Below are positions 13,401 through 28,400 of a DNA stretch of 64,000 bases, in pieces (position 1 is the stretch's first letter; the number at the start of each line of letters is the position of its first letter). Source of the stretch: Eublepharis macularius (taxonomy: Eukaryota; Chordata; Lepidosauria; Squamata; Eublepharidae). The position numbers and the translations under genes were made by a program. Below the pieces are notes generated by a model. It was not told the DNA's origin. It saw nothing but the letters and a program-made list of their open reading frames with translations, and made no database searches. The DNA is taken from contig NC_072795.1 in NCBI RefSeq assembly GCF_028583425.1, positions 7,711,001-7,775,000 of the forward strand, in the 5' to 3' direction.

Positions 13401-16400
13401 CAATCAGCGGATAAATGTTTACTGGTGGTCCCCGGCCCTAAGGAAGCCCGCCTCGCTTCAACCAGGTCCATGGCCTTTTCAGTCCTGGCCCCAGCCTGAT
13501 GGAACGCTCTGTAAATGGAGATCCGGGCCCAGTGGGACATATTATCGTTCCGCCGGGCCTGTAAGACAGAGCTGTTCCGCCAGGCGTTCGGTGGTTGAAG
13601 GAGGCAGTGCCATGTCAGCCTCCCACCTTCGGGGTGGGGTGGGGGTTCTCCCCACCATTGCACTTGGTTAATTTATTTCATTATTGTTTTGTATATTGAT
13701 TTTAGTATTGTTTTCTTGTTTTTATTGATTTTAAACTGTTCACCGCCCAGAGCCCCTGGGGATGGGCAGTATATAAATTGAAATATAAATAAATATAAAT
13801 ACTGAGTGTACATACTACTGTGAAGAAGTGTTAACAACTGGCCTGTTTTCTTAGGGAATGAGCTGTTTTTCCTGCTTCTGTGTTGTTGTCAGGCACAGGG
13901 TTCGTTTTTTCCCATGGCACAGAGGGATAAGAGAGAGTTTTTTAACTGTTTATGTCTCGGTGTCTCTTCAAGGGATTCTACCTCTTGAGGTGGAACCCCA
14001 TTGGCTGCCTCTGGAATCGTCGACTCCACACGGCATTACCTAGAGGAGCTCTTTAATCCCCAAAATTGATTTAGTGGACCAAAAATGTAGTGGCTAACAA
14101 GGATCATATTTTGTGGATCACAAGTTGTACAAGCCCGGTACAGAAGAAAAGAGACCAGGATCACTAGAAGTTCGTATGAGGGTTGGTTTTTTAAATTGGT
14201 CTATGCTATTTTTTCACAGGTAGCCAAGTCCCACGGGGACATTTTCACTTTGTGGTTTGGTCCATCCCCTGTGGTTATATTAAACGGATTCCAAGCAGTG
14301 AAGGATGGCCTTACCACCCACCCCGAAGACGTTGCTGGCCGCCCAGTGACCCCTTTCTTCCGAGCAATGGCCAATAACAAGGGTAAGGTTATCCTTATAA
14401 GTATCGCTCGATAATATTTGATATTGGTTTACTTTTGTAGAACCTTGTTAGCAGCTTCGTACTCGGATTACATTCTGAAATGCAGTCTCGTTATAAAACA
14501 AGCGTTCTGCTCCTCATAGAACGGATGCGCTTCATCTCCTTGGCATGAAACTTGGCATGAGGAATGTTCTAGATGAAGCGTACTCTTCCTTCAGATTTCA
14601 GAGAATCCAGATGATGAATGGATGAATCACAGCAACTTAAATTTTGGTTGGACAAATGAGCATTTCTTTCCTTTTAAATTATATATCCCTTGTGAACAAA
14701 TTTGGAGGGGAGGGGAGGGGAGCGCTATTAATGCACAGCAGCCAAAATAACAAAAGAATATTTTGCTGTGAAGTCCTAAGAACATTTTCCTGGAGTAACC
14801 TCCATTGAATATACTTGAGTCTGATTCTGAATACATCCCTTTAGGATGGCCTTACAGACATGTTTACTTTGGAATAAACGGTCACTTTCTTGAAGAGCTA
14901 CATTCAACTAGTGTATGTGATTACTGTCATTATAAGAGCCCAGGAGACCCAATTAATCAGAGTATCAGTATGTTGTGTTACATTGCTGAACACAAATGAA
15001 AATGAAATCCAGCCCGAAAAATAATCCCATCAGAATGGATGTTGAATGATTCCATCTGGAACCATTTTATATTGGGTAAAGTGGATTGCTCTACAGGCAT
15101 TCAGAATTTGGAAGCCTATCGAAAAAATTTCCAAGCAATATGGTTTCCTATTGTGCAATTTTTGCAGGAAAAAGAAATTTTCTTCTAACATTCATTGTCA
15201 TGAACTATTGAATTTCTAAATGTATGGAACTCCTTGGGAATTGTTATATTTTGGGTTTTGTATGGTTATGTTTTAAGTTAATGTGGAATACATTTATTAT
15301 TATTAAAAAAAAATGGATGTCGAACTTTTTCAAAAAGATGACCAAGGGAGGACATGATAAAGGTTTATAAAATGATGCGCTGCGTAGGGAAATTGGATAG
15401 ATAGCACCTTCTCTTCCTTTCCGTTGGGATTTAGCAAGTGTTTCCATTTCAGTCATAAAAGAGTTAAACTATTTGTGTTACAGAAGAAGCTGATTCTGCA
15501 CACATTAGATAATGCACTTCCAATCCTCTTTAGAGATCATTTGGAACTGAATTTTTCGAGTGTGAAACAAAAAATCCACTTCCAAACGATAGCTAAAGTG
15601 CATTGAAAGTGCATTATCCAACGTGTGCGGAATCAGCCTAAGTTAGTAAACTTATTTGCATGTAACCACTTAGGCTTCGAATAAGGATTCCCACCAAGGA
15701 AAGGGGAATCAGTAGTCTTAATGAAGTAGAATTAGGGTTTTCTATTGGGCAACCTGTTTATTGGGGGAGCAATTAACTGATGCTATATACTGAAGTTTTA
15801 ATTCTCTTTGCCTCACTTGCTTTCTTAGTCTCTCTCAGTCGCTTTTCTAGCAAGATGTAGTCAGTTTAGCAATTTATTATTTTTCTCCAATGTAACAATT
15901 TTTATCCTTTAATAAAGTATTCTTACAGAGCTACACTGGAGTGTGTGTCTGTTCTCATTAATTCCAATGTGCCATCTTTGCATTAACTCTGCTAATTTCC
16001 AATACTTTCCCATAAGACTAGTACTTGGGTGCTCCTAATCTGTTGAAATCTCCATGTTGAAAGGTAAATAATTTTCTGAATGTTGCATTAAGGTTCACCC
16101 AACAGAGGGAGGCCTTGTTTCCTTATCCTCTTTGAATGTTTTCTGGGGGTACCTGGTTTGCTACAGTGTGAGATAGAATACTGGATTGAATGGATTAATT
16201 TAACCTTCTAGGTTCCTAATTGCTGGACTGAATGGTTCATGGGTCCAATCTGGCATCGGTGCTCTTGCATGCTATGGACGGTCCAGGATTCATGAGTTAA
16301 GATGGAGACATCAGATTAGATGGGTTTCAGTTTTATCGTCCCTGCTGTTCCGAGTCTGAAATCTGCATTTTGATTCGTAATGATTTTCTGTATTTGCATG

Positions 16401-19400
16401 GGATTTCCCCCTTTTCTATTATTTCTTCATCAGTAAATTGGCATCATGTATAACATGCAATATGTTACAAGTGATGTACTCTGTAGGTATATACCATATC
16501 AATGGTACATAAAAATATGGCACCGTGTGTCCACTATGTAAACAAATGTACAAAATCAAGAGTGAAAACAGAGGATTGAAGCTGTTGACAAAATAAAATT
16601 GAATATATAAGTAGAAGAAAAAGCATGTGCCACCAAGATTGGTTCCAGTGGTTAAGAGCCTGTTTGGTGTAGTGGTTAAGAGTGTAGGACTGTAATCTGG
16701 AGAACCGGGTTTGATTCCCCACTCCTCCTTTTGAAGCCAGCTGGGCGACCTTGGGTCAGTCACGGCTCTCTCACAGCTCTCTTGGCCAACCCACCTCACA
16801 GGGTGATTTGTTGTGGAGATAATAATGACATACTTTGTAAACTGATCTGTGTGGGTGTTAAGCCATCCTGAAGGGCGGTATATAAATCAAATGTTGTTGT
16901 TGTTGGTTGTTGTGGATTTTCCAGGCTGTATAGCCATGGTCTTGGCATTGTAGTTCCTGACATTGTTGTTGTTGTTGTTATTAAGTCTCAACCAACTCAT
17001 GAAAACACCAACCACATGGTGTTCAAGGCAAGAGAGAAGCAAAGCTGGTTTGCCTTTGCCATCCTCCTAGACTTCCTTGGTGATCTCCCATCTAAGTACT
17101 AACCATGGCTGATGCTGCTTCTAGCTGCCACCCTCAGACAAAAGCAGATTAGTCTGGGCTATGAGGCTGCTAGAAAAAATGTTCTATCAAGTTGCAACCA
17201 ACTCAGGACTCCAACCACTGTTTTTAACTTGGAATTCTCCCATCCAAGTACTGACTGTGGCCAACTCTGCTTAGTTCCCAAGCTCTGATGAGATCCAGCT
17301 AATCCAGAATAATCAGGCTGCTAAATAAGTAAAAAAGAAACCAAAAAGGGAAACGTAGCCCATCCGGAATCAGAACGAATGCTTCAGTACTGGCCTTGCC
17401 TCCCAATATGCTGACGGTTCTGCTACCTGTATGAGTTCATTTTAAAAAAAATTAAAAGTATCTACAGTACTTTTTTGAACTTATTTTCAATGGCTTCAGG
17501 TCTTTTGCTGGCAACTGGCAGCACGTGGAGGAATCAAAGACGATTTTCCCTGATAACCCTAAAAAGTCTGGGCTTGGGGAAGATGAGGCTGGAGTACCAG
17601 ATCCAAGAGGAAGCCCGCCACCTAGTGGAGAACTTTATGAATGCTAAAGGTATGGTACGGCTAAAGAAATGTGTGCTTTGCTCCCCACTACCATAAATCA
17701 ATTTTATATATATAAAAAAACCCTGCTCACCAGCTGTATTGTGGGGATAAAATAACACTAAATTTGTTCACCAATGTGATTGTGGCACTAATCTGTCCAG
17801 AAGGGCGGTATATAAGCACGCTATATTAACAACAACAACAATAATTTTAAAAGACACTTTGACCAGATTTTGGTGTTGCTCAGCTATAATGCCATAATGA
17901 GAATGACAGTAGCTTTGACTCTCAAAAGCTCATGCCATGGAAATCTAGTTGGTAAAGTGCTATTGGACTCAAATCAGTGAAGTTGACAGAGGTCATTCTT
18001 CAGATGAATAAGTCTTTCTTCATTTATTAGTTTTCAAAAGCTTAATAAAAACACAAATTCCCAAACTCAACCCGGCCTAGTATTACCAGTCTTTATCAGA
18101 GGTCAGTCAGAATTTAAGAATAGTTAGAGTGATGGAATAGGATCCCGGAGCTCTGCATTCTAACTAGAGATGGGCACGGAACAAAAAAACCCACAATGAA
18201 CCAGGAGGTTCGTGGTTCGTGGGCTTCACGAACCACGAACCACGGAACTGGACCAGTTACGAACCAGTTCGTGGTTCGTGGTTCATGGGGTTTAAATGCC
18301 CCTGTCCGGCCTTAACAGTGACAGGGAAAGGGGCTTTTAACAGTTTAAAGGGCCCTTTCCTGCCTTGCAAGCAGCAGGTCCCTTTAAACTATCTGCTGGC
18401 AGGCGGCAGGGGGGGATCCAGCCCCCACCCCCCAGCCCCAGCCCCAGCCCCAGCCCCAGCCCCAGCCCCAGCCCCACACTTACCTTCCCCAGTGCTACGG
18501 CGTCCTTTCTCTCCTCCCGAGAGGGGCAGGAATGCCATTTTCTGCCTCCTCCGCTGCCCTGTGGGCCCCCAGGGAGGCGGAAGAGGCCAAAAACAGCCTC
18601 ACTGCCCCTTGGCAGCCATTTGAGGGGCAGAGAGGCCGAAAACGGACTTCTCGACCCTCAAATGGCCGCCGTGGCCTCCGCTTCTAAATATAAAGCAAGT
18701 GTATGGTTTATTATTTTCACTCCTGCACACACACCAGCCAGCAGAACCAGCTCACAACCACCTATAACCGCGCTTCCTATGCCAAACGATAGACTCTGCT
18801 ATCTGAGTCTGAGTAGGCAATATTAACCTTGAGGGATCGAAGGTTTGATTCAGTAAAAGGTTCACATGTGTGTGTGGCTTGTGTGTGCACCCTGGCAGCT
18901 GCGTCACTGCTTCTGTCTATTGTTCTATGGGCCCCTGCCTTCTAGTGCCCTGGACAATTGCCTAAGTCCACTTAACAGGCAAGCCAGTTCTCTGAACACG
19001 AAGGAAGAAGAGCCCTTAACAGCGAAGATGCGGATGAGACATCTGACTGCATTTGGCTAGCCTTCCTAGAATTGACGCCGTAATACTCGGCACTGTTTCT
19101 GGCCTTTGCCATACTGTCCTTCTGAGCACCTTCTCTTGCTTCCTTTGTACGATTAAATCCTGCCTCTTCAAGGGGCTCAGAACAGAGTGACTCCGTTTTG
19201 TCGTCACCAGCGTTCGTGGAAGCTCCTTTTCACGGTACTTCCACAAACCATATACTGGTTTGTTGGGTCGTATTTACAGGGGCAGTTTAAATGGCCATTT
19301 CCCCAGGGAAATGGCCATTTAAACTACCCCTTTAAGGGATTACTGATGGGAGTTGGCAAACCAGCTGGAAAATTCCCACTGCCGGTAGGCCACCTGGAAC

Positions 19401-22400
19401 ACGCACAGCACATGCACTCCCGGCAAGGCATGGTGTCACTTTCTTGAGTGATGTTATCGTGCCGGTAGTGGACGTGCTCCCGTGCTTTGTTGGGGCCAAT
19501 TTTTAACAATACATATATCTATATAACTAAAAGGAAAAGGGAGAAGAAAACAACCGCCCCCCTAGATTACACTACAGGTTGAGTTCTGATTTTCTCCGCA
19601 ACACATACATATCATTTCTAGAGTCACACTTATTCTAGGTTAGTCACAAACCCCCTTTTTTTCTATTGTTCATGTTTCTTAATCCGTAAATGCAGATGTC
19701 ATCAAATCCTTGTTATCCATTTCATGCAAAAAGTCTATTAACGGTTTCCATTCAGTCAAGAAGTTAACTAATGCCCTTTCTCTAATCAATGCAGTAAGTT
19801 TTGCCATTGACACAAACTCCAAAACTTTTGTCAACCATTCCTCCACTGTAGGCAATGTTGCAGTTTTCCACTTTCGTGCATAAAGTACTCTTGCCGCTGT
19901 AATAAAGTATAAGAACAGTGTTCTAAAGCTTTTTTCCAACTGGCTGTTTGTTATTCTCGTGCTTCGTTGGGGCCAATTTTAGCCCCAAATGGGCTGAATT
20001 AGCTGTGTGCCAAACACAGGAGCATGCCCGCTGCTGGAGCAGTGACATCACTTCCCAGAAGTGATGTCATCACACCTTGTCGGGAACACTTGTGCACTTT
20101 GTGTGCTTGCGATGAATCACTTCCCAGTAAGTGCCAAGACCCCCAACTTTAGTGCGCACCTGGGCTGCAGCACTAAAGTGGGCCAGACTAGTGGCAAGGA
20201 AGGGCGCCAGTCTAGCCGATGGCCGAGGGCGCCAGAAGCCCTTAGGCTGCCGCCGTATTCGTTCACCTGTTTTTAAAGAACTAAGCCTTTAGCCAGAACA
20301 GTTGCTCTCAGTATAAAATTTCAAGACTTGGATATTAAACCTAGTTGCAGCTGTGAATTAGAATGAGGACTCTAAAACGGGTCTTGAACCCAGACAAGAC
20401 CAAAATGATGCTTGTTGGGGAAGCAGAGATCTTGAAGAACATTGTGCTCCCCACTTTCGATGGAGTTCGTCTGACCCTGGAAGACGCCGTTAAGAGCCTA
20501 GGGGTTATACTGGATCCAGTGTTATTACTAGAAAAACAAATTAAGGCAGCGGCAAAAAATGCTTACTACATCCTCACTCTAGCCTGGAAGATGGCTTCTT
20601 ATCTTGACGCGGCTGACCTGGCCACTTGGATCCATGCTATGGTAACATCAAGGCTTGACTATTGTGATGCTCTATACATAGGTCTCCCAGCTAACTTAAC
20701 TAGGAGGCTCCAAATAGTGCAAAGTGCTGCAGCTCGACTGTTATGAGGAGCGAGCAGGAGCATGAACATCACTCCCATCCTATAATTGCTTCATTGGCTA
20801 CCCATCAGTTACCGTGCTCAGTTCAAAGTATTAGTTATTACATACAAAGCTCTTCATGGCTTTGTTGCTTGAAAAAGGGATGTGGCCTCTGTGTATACAG
20901 TTGGCTCCTGTTGAGCTGTCTTCAATCTGCCTGCTTCCAGTTTCTATAAAACTGTTACTATGAGCTGAAATCTCAATATTTAATAGCTCTCGCACTCAGG
21001 GCCAAGCTACACATGACGAATGACACTTGAACAGCAAGTGTATTTCTCCCTGTTCACTTGCCCTCCACTCAATCCACTTGCCGTTCAAGTGTCATTCGTC
21101 ATGTGTAGCTTGGCCCTGTGTCTCCACATCATCAAGAGAAGCCTTTTTTTCTGCCTTTCCCTCCCGCCTTTTTTGGATGTTCTACTCTCTCACAAGGACA
21201 CAGACTCCTCAGTTTCTTTGGGGTGTATGTGTGGAAATTATGTGTGATAATTCTCTCTGTCGATTACATACAGCAGTCCTCAGGGCCGGCATGTCCATCG
21301 AGGCAGGTCTGATAGCCGCCTCGAGCGCACCCTGTGGAGCTAGCGGCAGCAGCGTTGGTGGCTGAATGGGAGGGCTGGGAAGCTGCATGCATGCCTCCCC
21401 AGCCACCTGCCATACCTGGCCCACAGCTGCTGCAGCCTCCCAGCCCTCCCACTCAGTTGCCCCGTGCTGCCGCCACCACCTGCACACAGCTGTGGGCCAG
21501 GCACAGCAGGTGGCCTGGGCAGTGCGGGGCATGCTGCACAATGATGTCGCACGCAGTGACGTCATCATGCAGTCCGGGTGCACGTGTGTGGGGGGCAGCA
21601 GAAACAGCCCTGAAGCTGCCCCTGGCCTCAGGTGCCAGAAACTCTGGCCCTGTCCCTGGCAGTCCTTGTGTTGCAGGCTTCAGAAAATACATTCTTCAGT
21701 CCAGCCACTGAGGCCTTCAGATTGCTAGATGGATTCCACCAGTTTTGTTAATCTTACCCCTCCCTCCAGACTTGTTCTCTCGTTTTACAGATTATTATCC
21801 ACTGTGGTTCCCCTTCCCCACTTACCGTGACAAAGAAGCGTACACAAAATCAGCTCCGTGCCTCCTACGGACGTGCTAAATTGCTACAAAGACCAACAAA
21901 ACTGACTGAACTAGACAGCCTGAGCAGCTTTATGATGCTACCAGGCAGCTCGGGGGAACTTGAGCCCCACTGCCTCCTCTGAAGTTTATGCCCCTTCCCT
22001 CTCGGCCTGTGTCCTTAGAGCATGCTGATATGACTTGGAAGACTGCAGTGCTTTGCACCTACTTCGCTTCTTGCATTCTGCCAATATGCTTCATTCCCAA
22101 GACCGACTCACACTCATCATCCTGTGCTCCCATTTCAGGAAAGCCCGTGAATCCGTCTTTCGCTCTCACACTTGCCGTTTCAAATGTGGTCTGCGCTGTC
22201 GTCTTTGGGCATCGCTTCTCCAGTGACGACAAAACCTTCCATCACTTACTGGAAGCCATGGAATGTGTATTCAAATTTGGAGGAAGTCGCTGTCATAATG
22301 TAAGCATCTCGTCTATTTTTTCCCCCTTCTTTCCCAGAAAAATGCAGAATATTACTAGACTATCTGCAGTGAGGGATCTCTCTAGAAGGAAGATAGCAGC

Positions 22401-25400
22401 AACACAGTACTGTGTAATGCATTAGAGATGGGAACATTCAGACATACTGGCAGGTATCGAGCCCTGCAGCTCCAAAGGTTTAACAGCTCAAGTCTTGGGA
22501 AGAGGGATCAACAATGTCAGCCCCTTCCACTCTCCCAATGTAGACCTTCAATTTACCCCTGAAGCAATTCCCAAGAGTTTGCTGATCTCCAGGAACAAAG
22601 TTTTGGACAACTCAGAGGACCACACGAAGGGGAATATTCTGCCCCCGAAGTCCACGGATGGATGAATGCAATTCAATATTTACCTCCAGGCGTGTAATGC
22701 ATGGCCTTCTACTGACTTCACTTCATCCATTTAGAACTATCATCTAGGATTGCCAGGTTGAGCCTAACAACCAGCAGAAGAGTTCAGGGCGGGGACGTGG
22801 TGTGTGTGTGAGGATAGCATCACATGCACTGTTCCATCACGTCCAGGAAAAATCTGGAATTGATGGTAAGTAGTTCTAGGAATCGGTAGGCATACTATAG
22901 AAATTCCTCTACAGAGCTTCTGGTGATTCCTAGAGGTACCCGCTGTCACTTCTAGGTTTTCCCCGGAAGTGATGTAACAATGCTTTAGGCTGATCCTACA
23001 CTGGGCAGGGGGTTGGACTAGATGGTCTGTATGGCCCCTTCCAACTCTATGATTCTATGAATGCACCTGATGCCACTGGTAGATGTCATTCTTACTATTG
23101 TCCTATCTTGGGAGGTAAGACCAACAAAACTCATTGGGACTTATATCTGTGTCAGGTATGAAGGGCCAGCGTCTTGAGGTTGTGGTCAAATGGTGAGGGT
23201 AAATAAGCCAAAGATTAATCCAGAAAATTGAGCTTATTTGGCCCAGTTCCAAATACTGGTTATTATTATGGATTTGCACCAAGAATTTTTTTGTTATTGC
23301 TCCAGGCTGGCTCAGAATATGATGAGCAAGGCAGGGCCACACAAAGCCACAGGCTAAAAGCTGCAGGTTAAGAACCAAGAGACCTTTTGCATTATTTAAC
23401 AGGAGCAAACTGACGTGTGCAACTAAGGTGCCATTAATAATAACAATAGCAATAAAGTCATGACTTTAATCCCACTTTCATTCATTCATTCATTCATTCA
23501 TTCATTCATTCATTCACAGAATCAAAGAATCACAGAGTTGGAAGGGGCCATACAGACCTTCTAGTCCAACCCTCTGCCCAATGCAGGATGAGCCTAAAGC
23601 TGCCAGTGAAGGGGAGCTCACCACCTCCCTAGGCAGCTGATTCCACCTTTGAACTATGACTGTGAAAAAGTTCTTCCTAATATCCAGCCGGCACCTTTCT
23701 GCATGTAATTGAAGCCCGTTGCTTCAGGTCCTACCCTCTGCTGCCAACTGGAACAGCTCTTTGCCCTCCTCCAAATGACAGCCTTTCAGATATTTAAAGA
23801 GAGCAATCATGTCCCCCCTCAATCTCCTCTTCTCCAAACTAAATATTCCCAAGGCCCTCAGCCTTTCCTCGTAGGGCTCAGTCTCCAGACCCCTGATCAT
23901 CCTCATCGCTCCCCTCTGCACCCTCTCGATCTTGTCCACATCCTTTTTGAAGTGAGGCCTCCAGAACTGCACACAATACTCCAGGTGTGGCCTGACCAAG
24001 GCAGTATAGAGTGATTATGACCTCCTGCGATTTCGATGCAATGGCCCCTTTGCTACAACCCAGGATTGAATTGGCCTTTTTTGCCACCACATCACACTGA
24101 CTGCTCATATTTAGTTTACAGTCCACTCTTACCCCAATATCTCTTTCGCAGACACTACTACCCAGAAATGTACGTCCCATCCAGTAGTTGTGCTTCCCAT
24201 TTTTGTGGCCCAGATGTAATACTGTGCCCTTACCTGTATTGAATTGCATCCTGTTCACAGCTGCCCACTTCATTCATTCCTTTATAACATTTGTGATGCT
24301 TTTCTATGCAGCTCACCAAATGAAACAAGATAAAGTCGTAAAACCAGAAAATCAAACCATTAAAGACCCAGCCAATAAAAACCCAGAGCACGAAATATCT
24401 GGCAGTTTAAAAGATGTTTGTGACAACTCTCAGGCTGGAAGCAGTATGTTAAAAAAACTTAGAAATTCAAAGCCCTAGTTAAAAGTCTGAGTAAAAAGAG
24501 ATGTTTTGAGCATGGCAGTTAGGAGATCTTCCAGTATTACAACTGATCTTGTGTCTGTAAAAGGGAGCTCTGCTTACGCTCTGAAAATCTTGTTCTTCTC
24601 TAAGGTGCTGCTGGACTCATATCAACTGATCTCCAGAACACAGAGAGCTCTATGGCATTATACCCAACTGAGGTCTCTCCCCTCTCCAAATCCCAGGCTC
24701 CACAGGCTCCACCCCTCAGTCTCCAGGAATTTCCCAACCCAGAGTTGGCAACCCTATCCCATGTGCTTTTGATTCTAGACTACAAAGCAAGGATGGGAGC
24801 GCCACAGAATGTGACGTAGAAAGAGTGGTGGGGGGAGAAGCGGGGCTGGCAGTTGTCGAAGGAAAGAAAAGGGCCTGGAGAAGGCCAAGAGAGAGGAGTG
24901 AGGAACAGAGAAAAAGAAAGAGGGAATGGAGGTGAAAATTCGGCAAGACGTTAAGAAACTGACCCATAATAGACAGACATTTATTCCATAGCCGAGGTTC
25001 ATTTTGTTTCTTCTCGATTCGCTATTACAACTGCCAGTTATTTCCTTTGAGCCAAGCTACAAGTGATGAATGACACTTGAAGGGCATGTGAACAGACTCA
25101 CGTGTATTCCTCCCTGTTCACTTGCGTTCCACTTGCACTCCACTTCATCACTACGTGATCACTACGTGATCAAGTGGAGCACAAGTGGAGTGCAAGTGAA
25201 CAGGCAGGAATACACATGAGTCTGTTCACTTGCCCTTCAAGTGTCATTCGTCACTTGTAGCTTGGCCCTTAGTTAATTGTTTGCATCCATAGTAAAACGC
25301 AAAATAGTTAGCACCTACAAGTCTAAGATCCACAAGCCGGTCTATCTCTCCACTTTGTAATCAATTAAATCATGGAAGTTTTTTTTTTAAGCATCCCTCT

Positions 25401-28400
25401 TTGATGTTTCCCTTCTGCAGCTATACGATTGCTTTCCTTGGGTTATGCGCCGTCTGCCAGGCCCTCACAAGAAGACACTGTCTTGCTGCGAGTCGGTGCG
25501 TTCATTCATAAGGAAGGAGATCAGTATCCACCAGAGCAGAGGAGCGTCAGAGGAGCTGCTAGACTTCATTCATTGTTACCTGGCTCAAATCGAGAAGGTC
25601 AGTGGCTGCTTGTTGTGCTAGATGCCAGTCCACTTTTGAAGACTTATGGGGCAGTCCTGAGAATACTTTCCTGGGAGTAAGCCCACTGAATAAAATCAGA
25701 CTTACTTCTATACCTGTTTAGGATTGTACCCTTATAGTGCTTTATTGCTTTCAGTTCTGGTGACGGTGAAACCAGACTGAGCTCTAAATGTGGCAGTCCT
25801 TTTGGTTACTGTCACAAACTCAGAAAGTATCCTAAGTAGAGATGGGCACAAATAGCAATATGAACAAAAAAAAGCCACAAACAGCCCAATCTGCTGTTTG
25901 CGAACAAGCTGTTTGTGAGGCCCCATTCTAAATGAACAGGTGGTCGTTGCAAGCCTCGTTCGTTGCTGTTCGTCAAGCCAGACAGTCTGGCACCTGCAAT
26001 CAATTCCCTTGGCAACTTAGGCAGGGATTGTCTGAACTCTGTCTGAACTCCTGTTGTTGCCCTGGAAACCCCAATTTAGTTTGATAGCAGGTCTTCCTTT
26101 CAAGTGTGGAACTCCAAATTTGTTACAGCAAAGGAGCAAAGAGCAGGGGGGAGGGGGGCTCCCAGCTCTGGCTTAGTTTGCAGACTGTGGAGAGGGAGAT
26201 AGTTGCTGTTCGCATTTTGATAGAGAGAGTGCACTGGAACTTGAATTTTCTTTGTGTGTGGTGGGATAGGGATCTACCCCTTCAAGTTCCAGGGCTGATC
26301 AGGCTCTGGGGCCAAGCTATTACTTATTATTGGTACCTTTCCTGGTGCCTGCTCAGGTCAGGTTTCTGGGAGTGGTGCGGTAGGGATCTTGACTTGGATG
26401 ATGGCTGGAGGAGAGCCTGCTGGCGCCCAAGAACAGCCAACCACGAACATGTTCATGAACAGGGCCATGTTCGTGGTTGTTCATGAGTCCCTGTTTGTGG
26501 ATGGCAACGAACAATGAACATTATGTTCAGTTTTTTTTCTGTTCATGCCCATCTCTAATCCTAAGGCAAACTGTGAGCCTCAGCCACCTTCTCTGTAAAT
26601 TATGAATAATAATACTGATTTACCTTATGCACTTGGGAGGGAAGGCAGCAAGGCATAGCCTGATCACATAATATCTTGGAAGCGAAGTTGGATTGACCTT
26701 GATCACAGCTTGGATGGGAAACCATCATGGGAGACATGGGGTTACTGTGCAGAGGAAAGCAATTACAAACCACCCCTGCTCTTCACTTAACTTGAAAGCC
26801 CCTTGCTCGGGTTGCCATAAGTCGGTTGCAACTTGATGGCACATACATACATTGTAAAATTATATGATGGCTGTAAAATTGCTAAGATAATGACTAGGAG
26901 ATACTTTAGATACTATGGTGCTGTACCAATTCTAAGGATTGCTAGTATTAGTATTAGCACTTTTCCCAGTTTTATCATCTTGCAGTGTCATATGTAATAA
27001 AACGACAAAGCTCTAAAGCTACTTCTAGTTTCATGCCTTCCTCTTATAGGACCATCCATTCATCGGACAAATCAGCCATCTCCATACACAGTGTGCCATT
27101 GACGGCAGAAAGGTGCCTGCAGATTAAATAATCTCAGAAAATTAATGCAAGCCAGTTAAACGAAATGATTAAAACTTTCAAGGCCACTATTCTCTGTACA
27201 AGCAGGATAATTCCTTCTTGCCACTGCAGAACTTTGCATTTCTAGCATTTTTATTATTGTAGAGCACTCTGGGGTGACCACAGTGCAGAAACTGGGAAAA
27301 CTGATAATAACAGCATTATGCAGCACTCGAAGCACATCTCATACATAATCTCAGTAGAATAAACCGCTATATAGAATGTGATATGTCTTCCCAAAGGATA
27401 CGGAGCTTCCAGCATCTTATCTGGTTTGGACCTTAGTATATCTCTATTGGTCCATAGAATTAGGTTTATAAGGCAGAATTTTGCCCCAACACCCCTATTA
27501 ATGGCAGGGGCTAGCTTTCGGGTTCCCAACTTCCAGGTGGAGGCTGGAGTTCTCCTAGAATTACAACTGATCCACAGATGACAGAGATCACTTCCCCTGG
27601 AGAAAACGGCAGTTTCATAGGGTGGGCTTTATGGCAAAAAATTCCTACCTGGCTCTGGGAACAGCAGACAGCTAATCCTGCACTACAACACGATGAGGTG
27701 GGCGGGCTGAGAGAAAGAAGCGATTGCCAGCTGGGTAAGTGGAGCTGCCTTCTAAGGCAGTGGCTCCGCCCCCTGCCAAATGTCCATATGCCCGGGAAGG
27801 GAGTCTCCCTCCGGGCAAGGCAGCGAAGACCGGCCCCCAGCTTAAGCAGTGATGCTGCTGCCGGGAGTGCCTTATTTTCAGTCCTTTTCCCAATAGATGG
27901 AATTTTACAGCTGCAAGCATTACCTTGGAAATATATCATGTTTCCTTTGTGTTGTCTGGCAGAGCAAAGACCAGCCAAAACCAACCTACGATGAACACAA
28001 CATGATCCAGAGCATATTCGACCTGTTTTTGGGTGGGACTGAGACATCCAGCACCACTCTCTACTGGGCATTGCTTTATATGGTGGCTTATCCTGATGTC
28101 CAAGGTGAGTGGAGAATGCGATCCATTATGAATCCTCCACCATTTTGGAACCAATGGCAATGCAATGACTGGCAGTGGGATGGAAACAATACAATGAAAC
28201 ATGGGGAGCCAGTGTGATAGAGTGGTTAGAGTGTCAGACTAGGATCTGTGAAATCTAGGTTCAAATCCCCTCTTGGTCAGGGAAGCTTGTCATGCACTCT
28301 CAGCCAAACTTACTCAACAGGGTTGTTGTGAGGCTAAAATGTGGAAGAGAAGAATGATGTAAGCAGCCTTGGTGAGAAAAGCAGGGTACATAAATGAAGT

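Noticed and set aside
26640-26760. 5S rRNA gene candidate
   Set aside because: Only the internal promoter region is recognisable, with many mismatches, followed by a Bov-B-like tail; it is a SINE head. The same applies to the reverse copies at 16960, 17172, 55195 and 55893.
27511-28071. 186-codon frame on the minus strand
   Set aside because: It is antisense to exon 6 of gene A and adjoining intron; the sense strand has the conserved I-helix and correct splice sites. The same shadow occurs at 60364-60740 over gene B exon 6.
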